Source of the DNA: Actinomycetota bacterium
Lineage (GTDB): Bacteria > Actinomycetota > Coriobacteriia > Anaerosomatales > Anaerosomataceae
NCBI GenBank assembly: GCA_009668945.1
Contig: SBEH01000011.1
Location: 1 to 64,000 of the forward strand
Reading direction: 5' to 3'
Length of the DNA stretch: 64,000 bases
Positions 17,881-27,740 of the stretch are shown piece by piece. A program made the translations under genes and the position numbers. Each line of letters opens with the position of its first letter. The stretch's first letter is position 1. The notes beneath the pieces are model-generated. The model was not told where the DNA came from. It searched no databases and saw only the letters and a list, made by a program, of their open reading frames with translations.

Positions 17881-19112
17881 TGAGGCGAGTGGTCATCACG
17901 GGACTGGGTGCCGTATCACCAGTGGGAGTCGGCGTTCCGGCGATATGGGAGTCTGTCACCGCCGGCAGGAGCGGTATCGGCCCTGTGACGCTGTTCGACG
18001 CATCGGAATACCCGACACGATTCGCGGGGTGCGTTGACGACTGGGACCCGACACCTTGGATCGACGTCAAGGAAGCACGCCGGATGGCGAGGTTCCAGCA
18101 GTTCGCCGTCGCCGCGGCCGAGATGGCTGTCGAGGACTCCGGTCTGGTGATCGACGAGTCCAACGCCGAACGGGTCGGCGTCATCGTGGGCAGCGGTATC
18201 GGCGGGCTGCAAACGATGGAAGAACAGAAGGACGTTCTCGACGAGAAGGGCCCTGGACGGGTAAGCCCGTTCCTGGTACCCATGATGATCGTCGACCTTG
18301 CTGCCGGACACATCTCGATACGCTTCGGCGCGAAGGGCATCAACTACGCCCCCGTGTCCGCATGCGCGACCGGCAACCATTCGATAGGCGAGGCGGGCGA
18401 GGCCATCAAGCGCGGTGACGCGGACGTCATCATCGCCGGCGGTTTCGACTGCGGTGTCACGCCGCTCGGCCTTGCGGGCTTCTGCGCGGCCCGCTCGCTG
18501 TCCACCCGGAACGACGACCCGCAGGGAGCATCGCGTCCCTTCGATGCCGACCGGGACGGGTTCGTGATGGGTGAGGGCGGCGGCATCCTCATCCTTGAGG
18601 AGCTCGCTCACGCGAAGGCCCGGGGTGCCCGCATATACGGCGAGCTGGCCGGGTACGGCGCGAGCGGGGACGCCTACCACCTGACGGCGCCGGCGCCCGA
18701 CGGGAACGGCGCTCGCAGGGCGATGCGGCAGGCACTCGAGCGTGCCGGCATGAATCCCGAGGGTATCGGATACATCAACGCGCACGGAACGTCGACCGAA
18801 CTCGGCGATGCGGCGGAGACCGGCGCGGTCAAGGCCGTCTTCGGTGCCGACGCGCCGCCGGTCTCATCGACGAAGTCGATGACCGGCCACCTGCTCGGCG
18901 GAGCAGGTGCGCTCGAAGCGGTCATCTGCGCGAAAGTGCTCGCAGAGGGCGTGCTGCCGCCGACGATCAACTACGTCACACCGGACCCCGCATGCGACCT
19001 CGACTACGTGCCGAACCAGGCGCGGGAGGCTGCTGTGGACGCGGTCATGAGCAACTCGTTCGGCTTCGGAGGCCACAACGCCACGCTGATCGTGTCGCGC
19101 GTGAGGGACTGA
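17880..19112 (+). CDS. fabF: 3-oxoacyl-ACP synthase II
   Basis: A 410-residue KAS II condensing enzyme for chain elongation. The Cys-His-His triad is visible in [25 protein letters not shown] and [16 protein letters not shown], and the C-terminus has [15 protein letters not shown] 17880 overlaps the previous stop as TGATG. Its own stop overlaps rnc in the same way. Confidence 0.96.
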   Translation: MRRVVITGLGAVSPVGVGVPAIWESVTAGRSGIGPVTLFDASEYPTRFAGCVDDWDPTPWIDVKEARRMARFQQFAVAAAEMAVEDSGLVIDESNAERVGVIVGSGIGGLQTMEEQKDVLDEKGPGRVSPFLVPMMIVDLAAGHISIRFGAKGINYAPVSACATGNHSIGEAGEAIKRGDADVIIAGGFDCGVTPLGLAGFCAARSLSTRNDDPQGASRPFDADRDGFVMGEGGGILILEELAHAKARGARIYGELAGYGASGDAYHLTAPAPDGNGARRAMRQALERAGMNPEGIGYINAHGTSTELGDAAETGAVKAVFGADAPPVSSTKSMTGHLLGGAGALEAVICAKVLAEGVLPPTINYVTPDPACDLDYVPNQAREAAVDAVMSNSFGFGGHNATLIVSRVRD

Positions 19113-19834
19113 TGCTCGTGGACGAGTCGCGGCTTGCACGCGCCGAAGAGGCGCTCGGTCACGCCTTCCGCGACCGGAGTCTTCTGACGACCGCGCTCAC
19201 ACACCCGTCGTACGCCGCGGAACACGTTGACGCCGACACCTACGACCGGATGGAGTTCCTCGGCGACGCAGTGGTCGGCTTCGTCGTTTCCGAGTACCTC
19301 TACACAGCCTATCCGCACTCACCCGAAGGCGAGCTTACGTTGCGCAAGCACTTCGCGGTAGCGGGGCAGTCGCTTGCCGAATCGGGGGAGCGGTTGGGGT
19401 TGGCCGACTTCGTGCTCATGGGGGCAGGCGCGGAAGCGGCCGGAGACCGGCGCCGCGCCTCTGTGCTCGAGAACACCGTCGAAGCCGTGATCGGAGCCTT
19501 GTTCCTTGATGCCGGCATCGACGCGGCGCGTTCGTTCATCGTGCGGGTGCTTGGATGGCGGCTCGACGCGCCACACGTACCCGACATCGACAGCAAGGGC
19601 ACGTTGCAGCAGTGGACGCAGGCCGAAGACGGCAGCCTTCCTGAGTATCGCATCACCGCGGTCGAGGGACCCGTGCACGAGCGTACGTTCACAGCCGAGG
19701 TGTCGGTCGGCGGAGTGGTGCTTGGGTCGGGGAGCGGCGCCACCAAACAGGCCGCCGAGAAGGCCGCTGCCGCGGTGGCACTGGGCTTCCTCGGCGGCAG
19801 GTCGGAGACGGCCGGGGACGCTTCGGCCGGGTAG
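19112..19834 (+). CDS. rnc: Ribonuclease III
   Basis: A 240-residue double-strand-specific RNase for rRNA and mRNA processing. The signature RMEFLGDAVVGFVVSEYLY carries the catalytic acidic residues, the second acidic site lies in LENTVEAVIGALFLD, and a C-terminal double-stranded-RNA-binding domain ends in GSGATKQAAEKAAAAVAL. ATG 19112 forms TGATG with the fabF stop; the long upstream frame lies inside fabF. The order acpP-fabF-rnc-smc-ftsY matches many Gram-positive genomes. Confidence 0.96.
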   Translation: MLVDESRLARAEEALGHAFRDRSLLTTALTHPSYAAEHVDADTYDRMEFLGDAVVGFVVSEYLYTAYPHSPEGELTLRKHFAVAGQSLAESGERLGLADFVLMGAGAEAAGDRRRASVLENTVEAVIGALFLDAGIDAARSFIVRVLGWRLDAPHVPDIDSKGTLQQWTQAEDGSLPEYRITAVEGPVHERTFTAEVSVGGVVLGSGSGATKQAAEKAAAAVALGFLGGRSETAGDASAG

Positions 19835-19941
19835 CTAGACGCTCCTTCGGGCCGTCGGGCCTGTGATAGGATACTGAATCGTCGCGTCCGGAATCCTCCC
19901 GGCCAGATCCGTTGCCGAGTCCCAGCGAAGAGGGCCCGCAC

Positions 19942-22900
19942 TTGTACCTGAAGTCACTGACCCTGAAGGGGTTCAAGTCGTTCGCGGATCGGAGCCGTCT
20001 CAGCCTCGAGCCCGGTGTCACCGTGGTCGTCGGGCCCAACGGGTCCGGGAAATCGAACATCTCCGACGCCATCCTGTGGGTCCTCGGCGAGCAGTCCGCC
20101 AAAGCGCTCCGTGGGAACTCGATGGAGGACGTGGTTTTCGCGGGCTCGTCGGCGCGTCAGGCCGTGGGCATCGCGGAGGTCGACCTTGTGCTTGACAACC
20201 GGGCGGGAACGCTGCCGCTCGAGTTCTCCGAGGTCACCATCACCCGGCGCATGTTCCGCAACGGCGAGAGCGAGTACCTGCTCAATCAGACGCCGTGCCG
20301 ACTGCTGGACGTCCAGGAGCTGCTGCACGATACGGGTCTTGGACGCGACACGCACTCGATCATCAGCCAGGGTCGCATCGACGAGATACTGAACTCCAGA
20401 CCGGAGGAGCGTCGTGCGCTCATCGAAGAAGCGGCCGGCGTTCTCAAGCACAAGAAGCGCAAGGACCGGGCGGTGCGGAAGCTCGCGTCCATGGATGTGC
20501 ATCTTGATCGCATCCGGGACGTGCTCACCGAGGTCGATCGCCAGCTCAAGCCGCTCCAGCGGCAGGCCGACAAGGCGCAGGAATACCGGGGGATCGAAGG
20601 TGAGCTTCGCGACCTGGAGGTCGCACTCGCTGTCGGTGACCTGCGCGTTCTGCAGGCGTCCTGGGATGCCCTCGACAAGCGCGAGCGCGAGCAGGATGCC
20701 GAGATCGACCTTGCGCGGTACCGACTCGGCGAATCGGAGCGCGAACTGTCGAAGTTCCAGGCGCTGCTGGAGGAGAAGGGCCTGTTCGTCGGCGATCTGT
20801 CAGAGCAGCGCAGACGCCTCCAGTCGGTCCTCGAACGCACGAACTCCGGTCTGTTGCTGCTCGAGGAGAAGGGGAAGAACCTCGTCGAGCGGCTGTCGGA
20901 GATGCGGCAGAAGATGCACCAGAGTGAGACCCGCCTGGAGGGACGCTCGCGGGAGCTGGAGCAGATCGTCGAGGAGCGTGCGGTCACCGAGGCGAAGATC
21001 CAGGCGCTCTACACGCAACTCGCAGAACTCCGCCGCGAGGGCGAGACCGTCAAGAAGGACCGGCTCTCGGCGGATGAGTCGCTTTCCACGGTCATGTCCG
21101 AAGCCCGTCGCACCCGCCGCGACGTCGATGATGCCCGGGCAGAGCTAGCCGAGATCCAGCAGGCTCTCGCGGCGTATGTGGTGGAGTCGGACGTGCTGAC
21201 GGCACGCGCAAAGGCGGTCCGGGATCAGCGCACGGCGCTCATGCAGACGCTCTCGTCCCGGCGTACGAGACTCGAGCAGCTGGCGCACAAGCTTGAGCAC
21301 GCACGCAAGGAGGCGGGCCTTGCCGCCTCCGACGTGGACAAGCGCGTGCGGCTCACCGAATCGCGCCGCGCGGCCCTGGAGCGCGTGCGCATGGAACTCG
21401 GAGACGCGCGAGCGCAGGTGCGCGGGCTGGAGGAAGTCGATCGGGCGTTCGAAGGTGCGTCGCCGGCGTTGGCGTGGCTTCTTGCACGCGAGCACGAGCT
21501 GCCCGGCGTCCTCGGCCCGGTGACCGACCACATCACGGTGCCCGAGGAGTACGAGGGCATCGTCGAGCGCATCCTGGGGTCCGAGATCTTCTGCGTACTG
21601 CTGAAGCATTCGTCGGATGTTGCTCGCACGGTTGCCGTTCTCGAGGAGTACGGCGCGTCGGACTTCTCGCTCATCCCCGTGGATGCGTCGAGCAACGCAC
21701 GGCTGCCAAAGGACGGGCCAGGCATCCGGCTGGTCGACGTCATCGAGTGTGACGCCGACATCAAGAACGCTCTCGAAGCGCTTGTCGGGGATGTCCGTGT
21801 GGTGGATTCCCTCGAGGATGCGCTGCCGGCGTCCAGCGGTCCCTGGAGGCTTGCCACCCGGGCAGGTCACACGGTGTGGCCCTCGGGAAGGGTGCGGGTA
21901 GGCCCGAGCCTTGAGGACGACGCTGGCGTACTCGCACGGCGCCGCGCCCTGGTCGACCTGAGGGAGAAGGTCGACTCGCTCGACTCGGAGGTCGGCGAAG
22001 CTGAAGCGCTGGCTGTGGAGGCGTCCGAAGCGCTCGGTGCCGCTCAGCAAGACGCCCTGGAGATCGAGCAGCGCATCGCCACACTCACCGGTGAGAGCGC
22101 GTCGTTGAGCGAAGATGCCGGCAGACTCGAGCAATCCATCACCGAGACCGACACCGAGGCTGCTGCAATCGACCTGCGACTCCGGCAGATCGAAGAGAAG
22201 ACGATCAAGAACAGTCCGCAGCAGCGCCTGCTGACCGATCGGATCGAGCACGGGCTCGCGCAGATCGAGGAGCTCGAGGACGCCACCATCTCGAAGCGCG
22301 AGGAGCGCGACGTGCGGTTCCGTGAGGAGTCCGAGGTGGCGAACCGCCTTTCGGCCTGTCAAGTCGAGATTGCGGCAGTCTCCGAGCGCGAGGTCCACCT
22401 GAAGAGGCGCTTTGCTGCCCTGACGGCCGAAAGCGGAGAATTGAAGCACGCCGTCGTGCAGTCCACCCTCACGGCCGAGTCCCTCGAGGAGATCAGGCTG
22501 CGCCTGCAGCCCCTGCACGATCTCTACTCCGACCTGCTCGAGCGTGCGGAGCATTGGGCTGAACGGCTTCGCGACCGCGCGAGGTTCGAACAGGCGGACT
22601 CGGAGTCGCTACGCCAGACGATCCACGACGGTCAGGACGGCGTGCGCACCGCGCAAGCCGCGGTCGAGACGGCGACCTCAGCCATGGGGGACGTGCGGGT
22701 GGAGAAGGCGGGACTGGAGGTCCAGGTCACCGCGGCGGTCAAGCGCATCGTCGAGGACCTCGGCGTTCCTATCGAGCGCGCGCTCGACATCCCCGCGGTG
22801 GAAGATCGTGAGGCCGCAGCCGAGCGTGCACACAAGTTGCGGAAGCGCATCGCGAACCTCGGTCCGGTGAACCCGGTGGCGGTCGAGGAGTTCCAGGGTC

Positions 22901-23478
22901 TGAGCGATCGCAGGGAGTTCATGCAGTCCCAGGTGGACGACCTGCAGTCCAGCCGCAAGGCGCTGCAGAAGGTCATCTCGGCGATCGACCGCAAAGTCCG
23001 CGATCGTTTCACGGAGACGTTCGAGCTGGTCGATGGCCATTTCCAAGACGTATTCGCCATCCTGTTCCCCGGTGGTCACGCGCATCTGAGCATGACGGAG
23101 CCGGATAATCCCGACGAGACCGGAGTCGAAGTCATCGCGCAGCCAAGGGGCAAGCGACTTCAGAAGATGACGCTACTGTCGGGAGGGGAGAAGTCGCTCA
23201 CGGCGCTTGCGCTTCTCTTCGCCGTGTACCGCACGCGCCCGTGCCCCTTCTACATCCTCGACGAGGTCGAGGCGGCGCTTGACGACACGAACCTACGGCG
23301 GTTCATAGGGTTCGTGGATACCCTGAGGGGCCACACCCAGTTCGTCATCGTGACGCATCAGCGCCGGACGATGGAGATGGCCGACGTGCTCTACGGCGTG
23401 TCGATGCAGGCAGACGGAGTGAGCAAGGTCGTCAGCCAGAAGGTGGAGCATGCGCCGCGGGAGGCGCGCGGTCAGTGA
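19942..23478 (+). CDS. smc: Chromosome segregation protein SMC
   Basis: A 1178-residue condensin ATPase of normal length. Walker A is VVGPNGSGKSN near residue 32, long coiled coils flank a central hinge (about residues 490-650), and the C-terminal head has LLSGGEKSLTALALLFA and FYILDEVEAALDDTN. TTG 19942 gives the usual MYLKSLTLKGFKSF start with AGGG 7 bases upstream; TTG 19912 would add ten atypical residues. In the 107-base gap before it a TGATAGGAT extended -10-like element (-10 at 19867-19872) lacks a good -35. Confidence 0.96.
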   Translation: MYLKSLTLKGFKSFADRSRLSLEPGVTVVVGPNGSGKSNISDAILWVLGEQSAKALRGNSMEDVVFAGSSARQAVGIAEVDLVLDNRAGTLPLEFSEVTITRRMFRNGESEYLLNQTPCRLLDVQELLHDTGLGRDTHSIISQGRIDEILNSRPEERRALIEEAAGVLKHKKRKDRAVRKLASMDVHLDRIRDVLTEVDRQLKPLQRQADKAQEYRGIEGELRDLEVALAVGDLRVLQASWDALDKREREQDAEIDLARYRLGESERELSKFQALLEEKGLFVGDLSEQRRRLQSVLERTNSGLLLLEEKGKNLVERLSEMRQKMHQSETRLEGRSRELEQIVEERAVTEAKIQALYTQLAELRREGETVKKDRLSADESLSTVMSEARRTRRDVDDARAELAEIQQALAAYVVESDVLTARAKAVRDQRTALMQTLSSRRTRLEQLAHKLEHARKEAGLAASDVDKRVRLTESRRAALERVRMELGDARAQVRGLEEVDRAFEGASPALAWLLAREHELPGVLGPVTDHITVPEEYEGIVERILGSEIFCVLLKHSSDVARTVAVLEEYGASDFSLIPVDASSNARLPKDGPGIRLVDVIECDADIKNALEALVGDVRVVDSLEDALPASSGPWRLATRAGHTVWPSGRVRVGPSLEDDAGVLARRRALVDLREKVDSLDSEVGEAEALAVEASEALGAAQQDALEIEQRIATLTGESASLSEDAGRLEQSITETDTEAAAIDLRLRQIEEKTIKNSPQQRLLTDRIEHGLAQIEELEDATISKREERDVRFREESEVANRLSACQVEIAAVSEREVHLKRRFAALTAESGELKHAVVQSTLTAESLEEIRLRLQPLHDLYSDLLERAEHWAERLRDRARFEQADSESLRQTIHDGQDGVRTAQAAVETATSAMGDVRVEKAGLEVQVTAAVKRIVEDLGVPIERALDIPAVEDREAAAERAHKLRKRIANLGPVNPVAVEEFQGLSDRREFMQSQVDDLQSSRKALQKVISAIDRKVRDRFTETFELVDGHFQDVFAILFPGGHAHLSMTEPDNPDETGVEVIAQPRGKRLQKMTLLSGGEKSLTALALLFAVYRTRPCPFYILDEVEAALDDTNLRRFIGFVDTLRGHTQFVIVTHQRRTMEMADVLYGVSMQADGVSKVVSQKVEHAPREARGQ

Positions 23479-24392
23479 CCGATCCGTGGTACAGGCGTCT
23501 CGGCGAGGGTCTGTCCAAGACCCGTGGGGAGCTGCGAGGCCACCTGAACGTTCTGCTGCGCAAGGGCCCCGACCTCGATCAAGCCTTCTGGGAGGACCTC
23601 GAGGACGCTCTGCTGCAGGCCGACATGGGCGCCTTGGCGACCTCGGAGATGGTGGACCGGCTTCGTGACCTTGCCGCGAGGGAAGCGCTACCGGACGCCG
23701 AGGCCGTGATCGATCGCATCCAATCCGAGATTGCGGCGGAGGTCGCTTCGGACCGCCCCGATCCGTTCGGCGCACCGCCTGTGACCGTCCTGGTGGTTGG
23801 CGTCAACGGCACCGGGAAGACCACGAGCGTCGGCAAGTTGGCCAAGAGCCTCTCCGAGGCCGGGAATCGGGTGGTGATCGGTTCTGGGGACACGTTCCGT
23901 GCCGCTGCCATCGAGCAGCTGCGGGTGTGGGCGGAGCGCGCGGATGTACCCGTGGTCGAGCGCCCCCATGGGTCCGATCCGGCGGCCGTTGTCTTCGACA
24001 CGCTGGAAGCGGCGAAGCAGCGCGGGGCGGACACGGTGCTCATTGACACCGCGGGCAGGCTGCACACGTCCGCGGACCTGATGCTCGAACTGGCGAAGGT
24101 CAAGCGGATCGCGGAGAGGGAAAGCCCGTTCCCTGTCCGCGTGGTCTTGGTGATGGACGCCACGACCGGGCAGAACGGTCTGGTTCAGGCTCGTGAGTTC
24201 GACCGCGCGCTAGGGCTGGACGGCATCGTGCTGACGAAGCTCGACGGGACCGCGCGAGGCGGGATCGTGGTGGCGGTCGCGCGCGAGCTCGGCGTGCCGA
24301 TCGTGCGGATAGGTGTCGGCGAGGGTGCCGATGATCTGGAGCCCTTCGACCCAGGGGCGTTTGCCCAGGCGATCGTCGGCAGGAAGCCCTGA
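23475..24392 (+). CDS. ftsY: Signal recognition particle receptor FtsY
   Basis: A 305-residue SRP GTPase with N and G domains only; the acidic A domain is essentially absent, as in many Gram-positive FtsY. G-domain motifs are VVGVNGTGKTTSVGKL (G1), SGDTFRAAAIEQL, DTAGRLHTS (G3), TKLDGTARGG (G4) and GVGEGADDLEPFD. GTG 23475 overlaps the smc stop. It docks ribosome-nascent-chain-SRP complexes to the membrane; Ffh is encoded 600 bases downstream. Confidence 0.95.
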   Translation: MTDPWYRRLGEGLSKTRGELRGHLNVLLRKGPDLDQAFWEDLEDALLQADMGALATSEMVDRLRDLAAREALPDAEAVIDRIQSEIAAEVASDRPDPFGAPPVTVLVVGVNGTGKTTSVGKLAKSLSEAGNRVVIGSGDTFRAAAIEQLRVWAERADVPVVERPHGSDPAAVVFDTLEAAKQRGADTVLIDTAGRLHTSADLMLELAKVKRIAERESPFPVRVVLVMDATTGQNGLVQAREFDRALGLDGIVLTKLDGTARGGIVVAVARELGVPIVRIGVGEGADDLEPFDPGAFAQAIVGRKP

Positions 24393-24398
24393 GCGCCG

Positions 24399-24944
24399 GT
24401 GAAGGCGCAGGGCTTGGTAGTGTGGCATCCGAAGGACCGCCGGTACTTCCCACTCGCGGCGATGCTGACGTTCGTTCTCGCGACCGCCGTGACCCTGCTC
24501 TACGTCGTCTTCAGTGTGATGGCCGTGGACGGAGACTCGATGGAGCCGGCGCTTCATGACCGCGAGCGCATACTCGTGACGAAGGGATACGCTGACCCCG
24601 CGCGCGGAGACATCATCGCGTTTGCGGCGGTCGACGAGTCGGACTCCGTCGTGAAGGTCCTGAAGCGAGTGATCGCAGTCGAGGGCGATACCGTGGAAGT
24701 CGTCGGCGATGTAGCGTATGTGAACGGCTCGATGTCGACCGTCGCCCCGAGAGCGAGAATAGGCGAGCGCGCGGGAAGGATCGGTCCCCTCATCGTTCCC
24801 AGGGGTCATGTGTACGTGCTCGGTGACAATCGGCCTTACTCGCTGGACAGCCGATTCTTCGGCGCGGTGCCCCTGGACTCTGTGATCGGCAAGGGGATAT
24901 ACGTCATTCTGCCGCTTGCGCGGATACGAGACATTGACGAGTAG
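24399..24944 (+). CDS. lepB: Signal peptidase I (first copy)
   Basis: A 181-residue type I signal peptidase with one N-terminal membrane segment (LAAMLTFVLATAVTLLYVVF). The catalytic Ser lies in VDGDSMEPAL and the Lys in VLKRVIAVEGD; GDNRPYSLDSRFFGAV is the conserved box E. It lies between ftsY and ffh, so all three secretion functions are clustered. A second copy lies 4 kb downstream. GTG 24399 is 6 bases after ftsY. Confidence 0.93.
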   Translation: MKAQGLVVWHPKDRRYFPLAAMLTFVLATAVTLLYVVFSVMAVDGDSMEPALHDRERILVTKGYADPARGDIIAFAAVDESDSVVKVLKRVIAVEGDTVEVVGDVAYVNGSMSTVAPRARIGERAGRIGPLIVPRGHVYVLGDNRPYSLDSRFFGAVPLDSVIGKGIYVILPLARIRDIDE

Positions 24945-24992
24945 GCTGCACGCTCCGTAGGGTGTAGTACCCGCAAGTTCACTGGAGGCGCT

Positions 24993-26342
24993 GTGTTCGA
25001 GAACCTCTCCGATCGCCTGCAGGCGGTCTTCGCCAAGCTCACCAGTCGAGGCGTCCTCTCCGAGGCCGACGTCGACGCCGCCATGCGCGAGGTGCGCATG
25101 GCACTTCTGGAAGCGGACGTGAACTTCAAGACCGTGAAGGAGTTCGTCGCACGCGTGCGCGAGCGGGCGGTCGGTCAGGAGGTCATGAAGAGCCTGACCC
25201 CCGGGCAGATGGTTGTGAAGATCGTCCTCGAGGAACTCACCGCTTTGATGGGAACATCCGAGTCCCGGCTTGTCTTCTCGGGACGTCTGCCCGCGGTGGT
25301 GATGCTCGTCGGCCTACAGGGCTCTGGCAAGACGACCGTCGCCGCCAAGCTCGCGAACCTGCTTCGGAAGCAGGGGAAGAGCCCGCTTCTCGTAGCGTGT
25401 GACGTGTACCGCCCGGCCGCCATCGACCAGCTTGAGGCCCTCGGTTCGCAGCTCGGCATCCCCGTGTACCGTGGCGAGGCGACCGATGTCGTCGCGATCG
25501 CAGAGGCTGGTGTCAAGGACGCGATCGCTCGAATGCGCGATGTCGTGATAGTCGACACCGCCGGGCGCCTGCATGTCGACGAGGAGATGATGGCGGAGGC
25601 GGCTGCCCTGAAGGCAGCGCTCCGTCCTGACCAGGTGCTGATGGTGATCGACGCCATGACCGGCCAAGACGCCGTCAACGCAGCGACAGCATTCGCGGAG
25701 CGTGTCGACTTCGACGGCGTGATCGTCTCGAAGCTCGACGGTGACGCGCGCGGCGGAGCGGCACTCTCGGTCCGGGCAGTCACCGGGCGGCCGATCAAGT
25801 TTGCAGGTGTGGGCGAGAAGCTCGACGCCCTGGAGCCGTTTCATCCCGAACGGATGGCGAAGCGGATCCTCGGGATGGGAGATGTGGTGTCACTCATCGA
25901 GAAGGCGCAAGACGCCCTCGATGAGGCGTCGGCTGCCGAAATGGACGCGCGGCTCCGCGCAGGCGCGTTCACTCTGGACGACTTCCTTTCGCAACTGCAG
26001 CAGGTGCGAAAGATGGGACCTCTCTCCGAAATCGTGAAGATGCTGCCCGGGGCGGGGAAGCTGCCGGCCGATGCGAAGATCGACGAAGGGGCCCTCACCC
26101 GGACCGAGGCGATCATCCGCTCGATGACTCATGCGGAGAGGTCCAAGCCGGGAGTGATCAACGGTTCGCGGCGCGAACGCATCGCATCCGGGGCCGGAGT
26201 CCGGGTGTACGACGTCAACCAACTGCTGAAGCAGTTCGCCCAGACGCAGAAGATGATCAAGCAGATGCAGACCCTGGAGAAGCAGGGAAAACGCGCACGT
26301 CGACGTCTCGGTCTGCCGGGCATGCCGGGGCCGTTCGGGTAA
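24993..26342 (+). CDS. ffh: Signal recognition particle protein Ffh
   Basis: A 449-residue SRP54 homologue: N domain, G domain (LVGLQGSGKTTVAAKLA, DVYRPAAIDQL, VDTAGRLHVDEEM, SKLDGDARGGAALS) and a Met-rich M domain that binds signal sequences and 4.5S RNA (SGAGVRVYDVNQLLKQFAQTQKMIKQMQ). GTG 24993 follows GGAGG with a short 4-base gap. No 4.5S RNA gene was recognised in the window. Confidence 0.96.
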   Translation: MFENLSDRLQAVFAKLTSRGVLSEADVDAAMREVRMALLEADVNFKTVKEFVARVRERAVGQEVMKSLTPGQMVVKIVLEELTALMGTSESRLVFSGRLPAVVMLVGLQGSGKTTVAAKLANLLRKQGKSPLLVACDVYRPAAIDQLEALGSQLGIPVYRGEATDVVAIAEAGVKDAIARMRDVVIVDTAGRLHVDEEMMAEAAALKAALRPDQVLMVIDAMTGQDAVNAATAFAERVDFDGVIVSKLDGDARGGAALSVRAVTGRPIKFAGVGEKLDALEPFHPERMAKRILGMGDVVSLIEKAQDALDEASAAEMDARLRAGAFTLDDFLSQLQQVRKMGPLSEIVKMLPGAGKLPADAKIDEGALTRTEAIIRSMTHAERSKPGVINGSRRERIASGAGVRVYDVNQLLKQFAQTQKMIKQMQTLEKQGKRARRRLGLPGMPGPFG

Positions 26343-26376
26343 GACCGCGCGTGCGGCCTGCGTGCTCACCGGCCTT

Positions 26377-26405
26377 TTGACCCCCAGGTGACGTTCTCGT
26401 ATTAT
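26377..26405 (+). promoter_or_regulatory. Strong candidate promoter for rpsP-rimM-trmD
   Basis: TTGACC and TATTAT (-10 at 26400-26405) are about 17 bases apart and directly follow ffh, 61 bases before rpsP. The -35 region reads TTTTGACCCCCA, closely resembling the promoter before rimP at 47681. This is among the best housekeeping-type promoters in the window. Confidence 0.7.
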
Positions 26406-26465
26406 TAGTCGCTGCTCTTGCTCAGGAGTGGCCGCGCTGCGGCCACCTACACGGAGGTGAAGGTT

Positions 26466-26972
26466 TTGGCAGTCAAGATCCGCCTTGCACGCGCAGGCGC
26501 GAAGAAGGCCCCGTTCTACCGAGTCGTAGCCGCCGACTCGCGTGCTCCGCGTGACGGCCGGTTCATCGAGATCCTCGGGCGATACAACCCGCGCACAGAC
26601 CCGTCGACGATCGAACTCGACCTCGAGAAGGTCGATGCGTGGCTCGCGAAGGGTGCTCTCCCGACCGAGACGGTGGCGAAGCTGATCGCTGCGGCTAAGG
26701 ACCCCGGTGCCAAGGCCCCGGCGAGAGAGGCGGCACTCTCGAAGAAGGCCCAGGCCAAGGCAGTTGCCGACGCCAAGGCCGCCGAAGAGGCGGCCGCGGC
26801 CCCCGAGAAGGCGCCGGTGGCCGAGGATGCCCCCGCGGAGGAGTCGCCCGATGTGCAGGCGGAAGAGGTCGCTGAGACCGCGGAGCCCGAGGAAGCTCAC
26901 GCAGTCGAGACCGAGCAGCCTGAGGAGGCGCCGGCCGCTGCGGAGGAAGTCTCGGAGGAAGCGGCCGAGTGA
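26466..26972 (+). CDS. rpsP: 30S ribosomal protein S16 with long acidic tail
   Basis: The first 80 residues are a normal S16 ([47 protein letters not shown]). TTG 26466 follows GGAGG (26453-26457) by 8 bases and gives the family N-terminus; the longer frame from 26418 is not S16-like. Residues from about 85 to 168 form an Ala/Glu/Pro-rich acidic tail that doubles the normal length. Such tails are known on some actinobacterial S16 proteins; function is unclear. The stop overlaps khpA. Confidence 0.94.
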   Translation: MAVKIRLARAGAKKAPFYRVVAADSRAPRDGRFIEILGRYNPRTDPSTIELDLEKVDAWLAKGALPTETVAKLIAAAKDPGAKAPAREAALSKKAQAKAVADAKAAEEAAAAPEKAPVAEDAPAEESPDVQAEEVAETAEPEEAHAVETEQPEEAPAAAEEVSEEAAE

Positions 26973-27223
26973 CCGTGAAGAACGCTGCTGACACCGACGC
27001 TATGGTTCGCTACCTCGTCACCTCCCTCGTGGAGCATCCCGAAGGCGTGCGTATCGAGAAGCGAGATGGGGCGGAAGCGACCGCCTACGAGGTGACGGTC
27101 CACCCGGATGACACGGGCAAGGTGATAGGGCGCCAGGGCCGCGTCATCAAGGCGATCCGCGTTCTTGTCCGCGCTGCCGCTTCGGCAAACGAGACGGACG
27201 CGACGGTCGAAATCGTCGGCTGA
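26969..27223 (+). CDS. khpA: KH domain RNA-binding protein KhpA
   Basis: An 84-residue single KH-domain protein (YlqC family) with the GxxG loop in [18 protein letters not shown] 26969 overlaps the rpsP stop. The rpsP-khpA-rimM-trmD order is conserved in Gram-positive bacteria. KhpA pairs with KhpB in several species and influences cell elongation and RNA levels; no khpB is in this window. Confidence 0.93.
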   Translation: MTVKNAADTDAMVRYLVTSLVEHPEGVRIEKRDGAEATAYEVTVHPDDTGKVIGRQGRVIKAIRVLVRAAASANETDATVEIVG

Positions 27224-27227
27224 CGCG

Positions 27228-27740
27228 ATGGGTGCACCTTACCATCGGCTCGGCCGCATCGTCAGAACACACGGACTGGAAGGCGAGGTGTACGTCGCTA
27301 GCTGCGGCGACCTCGCCTCCTCCGTCGAGAAGGATGTCTGGGTGGTTCCACCCTCGGCCGACGGAGCGGTAGCCCGACGGATGACGGACGTGAGACCGAC
27401 TCCGCGCGGCACGCTCCTCAAGATTGCAGGCGTAGAGACCGTAGCGGGAGCCCACGAGCTGGTGGGCCGCTGGCTGCTCGCCCGGGGTGAGGGGCCGCCG
27501 TGGGAGACCACGGGAGACTCGCCGATCGGCGTGCGCGTTCGGGACGCAGAACGAGGCGAGATCGGGTCGATCACGGACGTGATCGTCACGGGAGCCAACG
27601 ACGTCTACGTCGTCGAGGGAGGGCCGTTCGGGCAGGTGCTAGTGCCGGTGATCGAAGAGGTCGTCATCGGGATGACGAAGGACGGGACGACGCTCGAGGT
27701 CCGACTGCTCCCCGGCTTGATCGATGAGGGCACGTCATGA
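27228..27740 (+). CDS. rimM: Ribosome maturation factor RimM
   Basis: A 170-residue protein with the N-terminal RimM domain (LGRIVRTHGLEGEVYV) and a C-terminal PRC-barrel-like domain (GESPIGVRVRDAERGEIGSITDV, VYVVEGGPFGQVLVPVIEEVV). It assists maturation of the 30S head through S19. ATG 27228 was chosen because RimM proteins begin shortly before LGRI; the longer frame lies in khpA. It overlaps trmD by ATGA. Confidence 0.92.
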   Translation: MGAPYHRLGRIVRTHGLEGEVYVASCGDLASSVEKDVWVVPPSADGAVARRMTDVRPTPRGTLLKIAGVETVAGAHELVGRWLLARGEGPPWETTGDSPIGVRVRDAERGEIGSITDVIVTGANDVYVVEGGPFGQVLVPVIEEVVIGMTKDGTTLEVRLLPGLIDEGTS

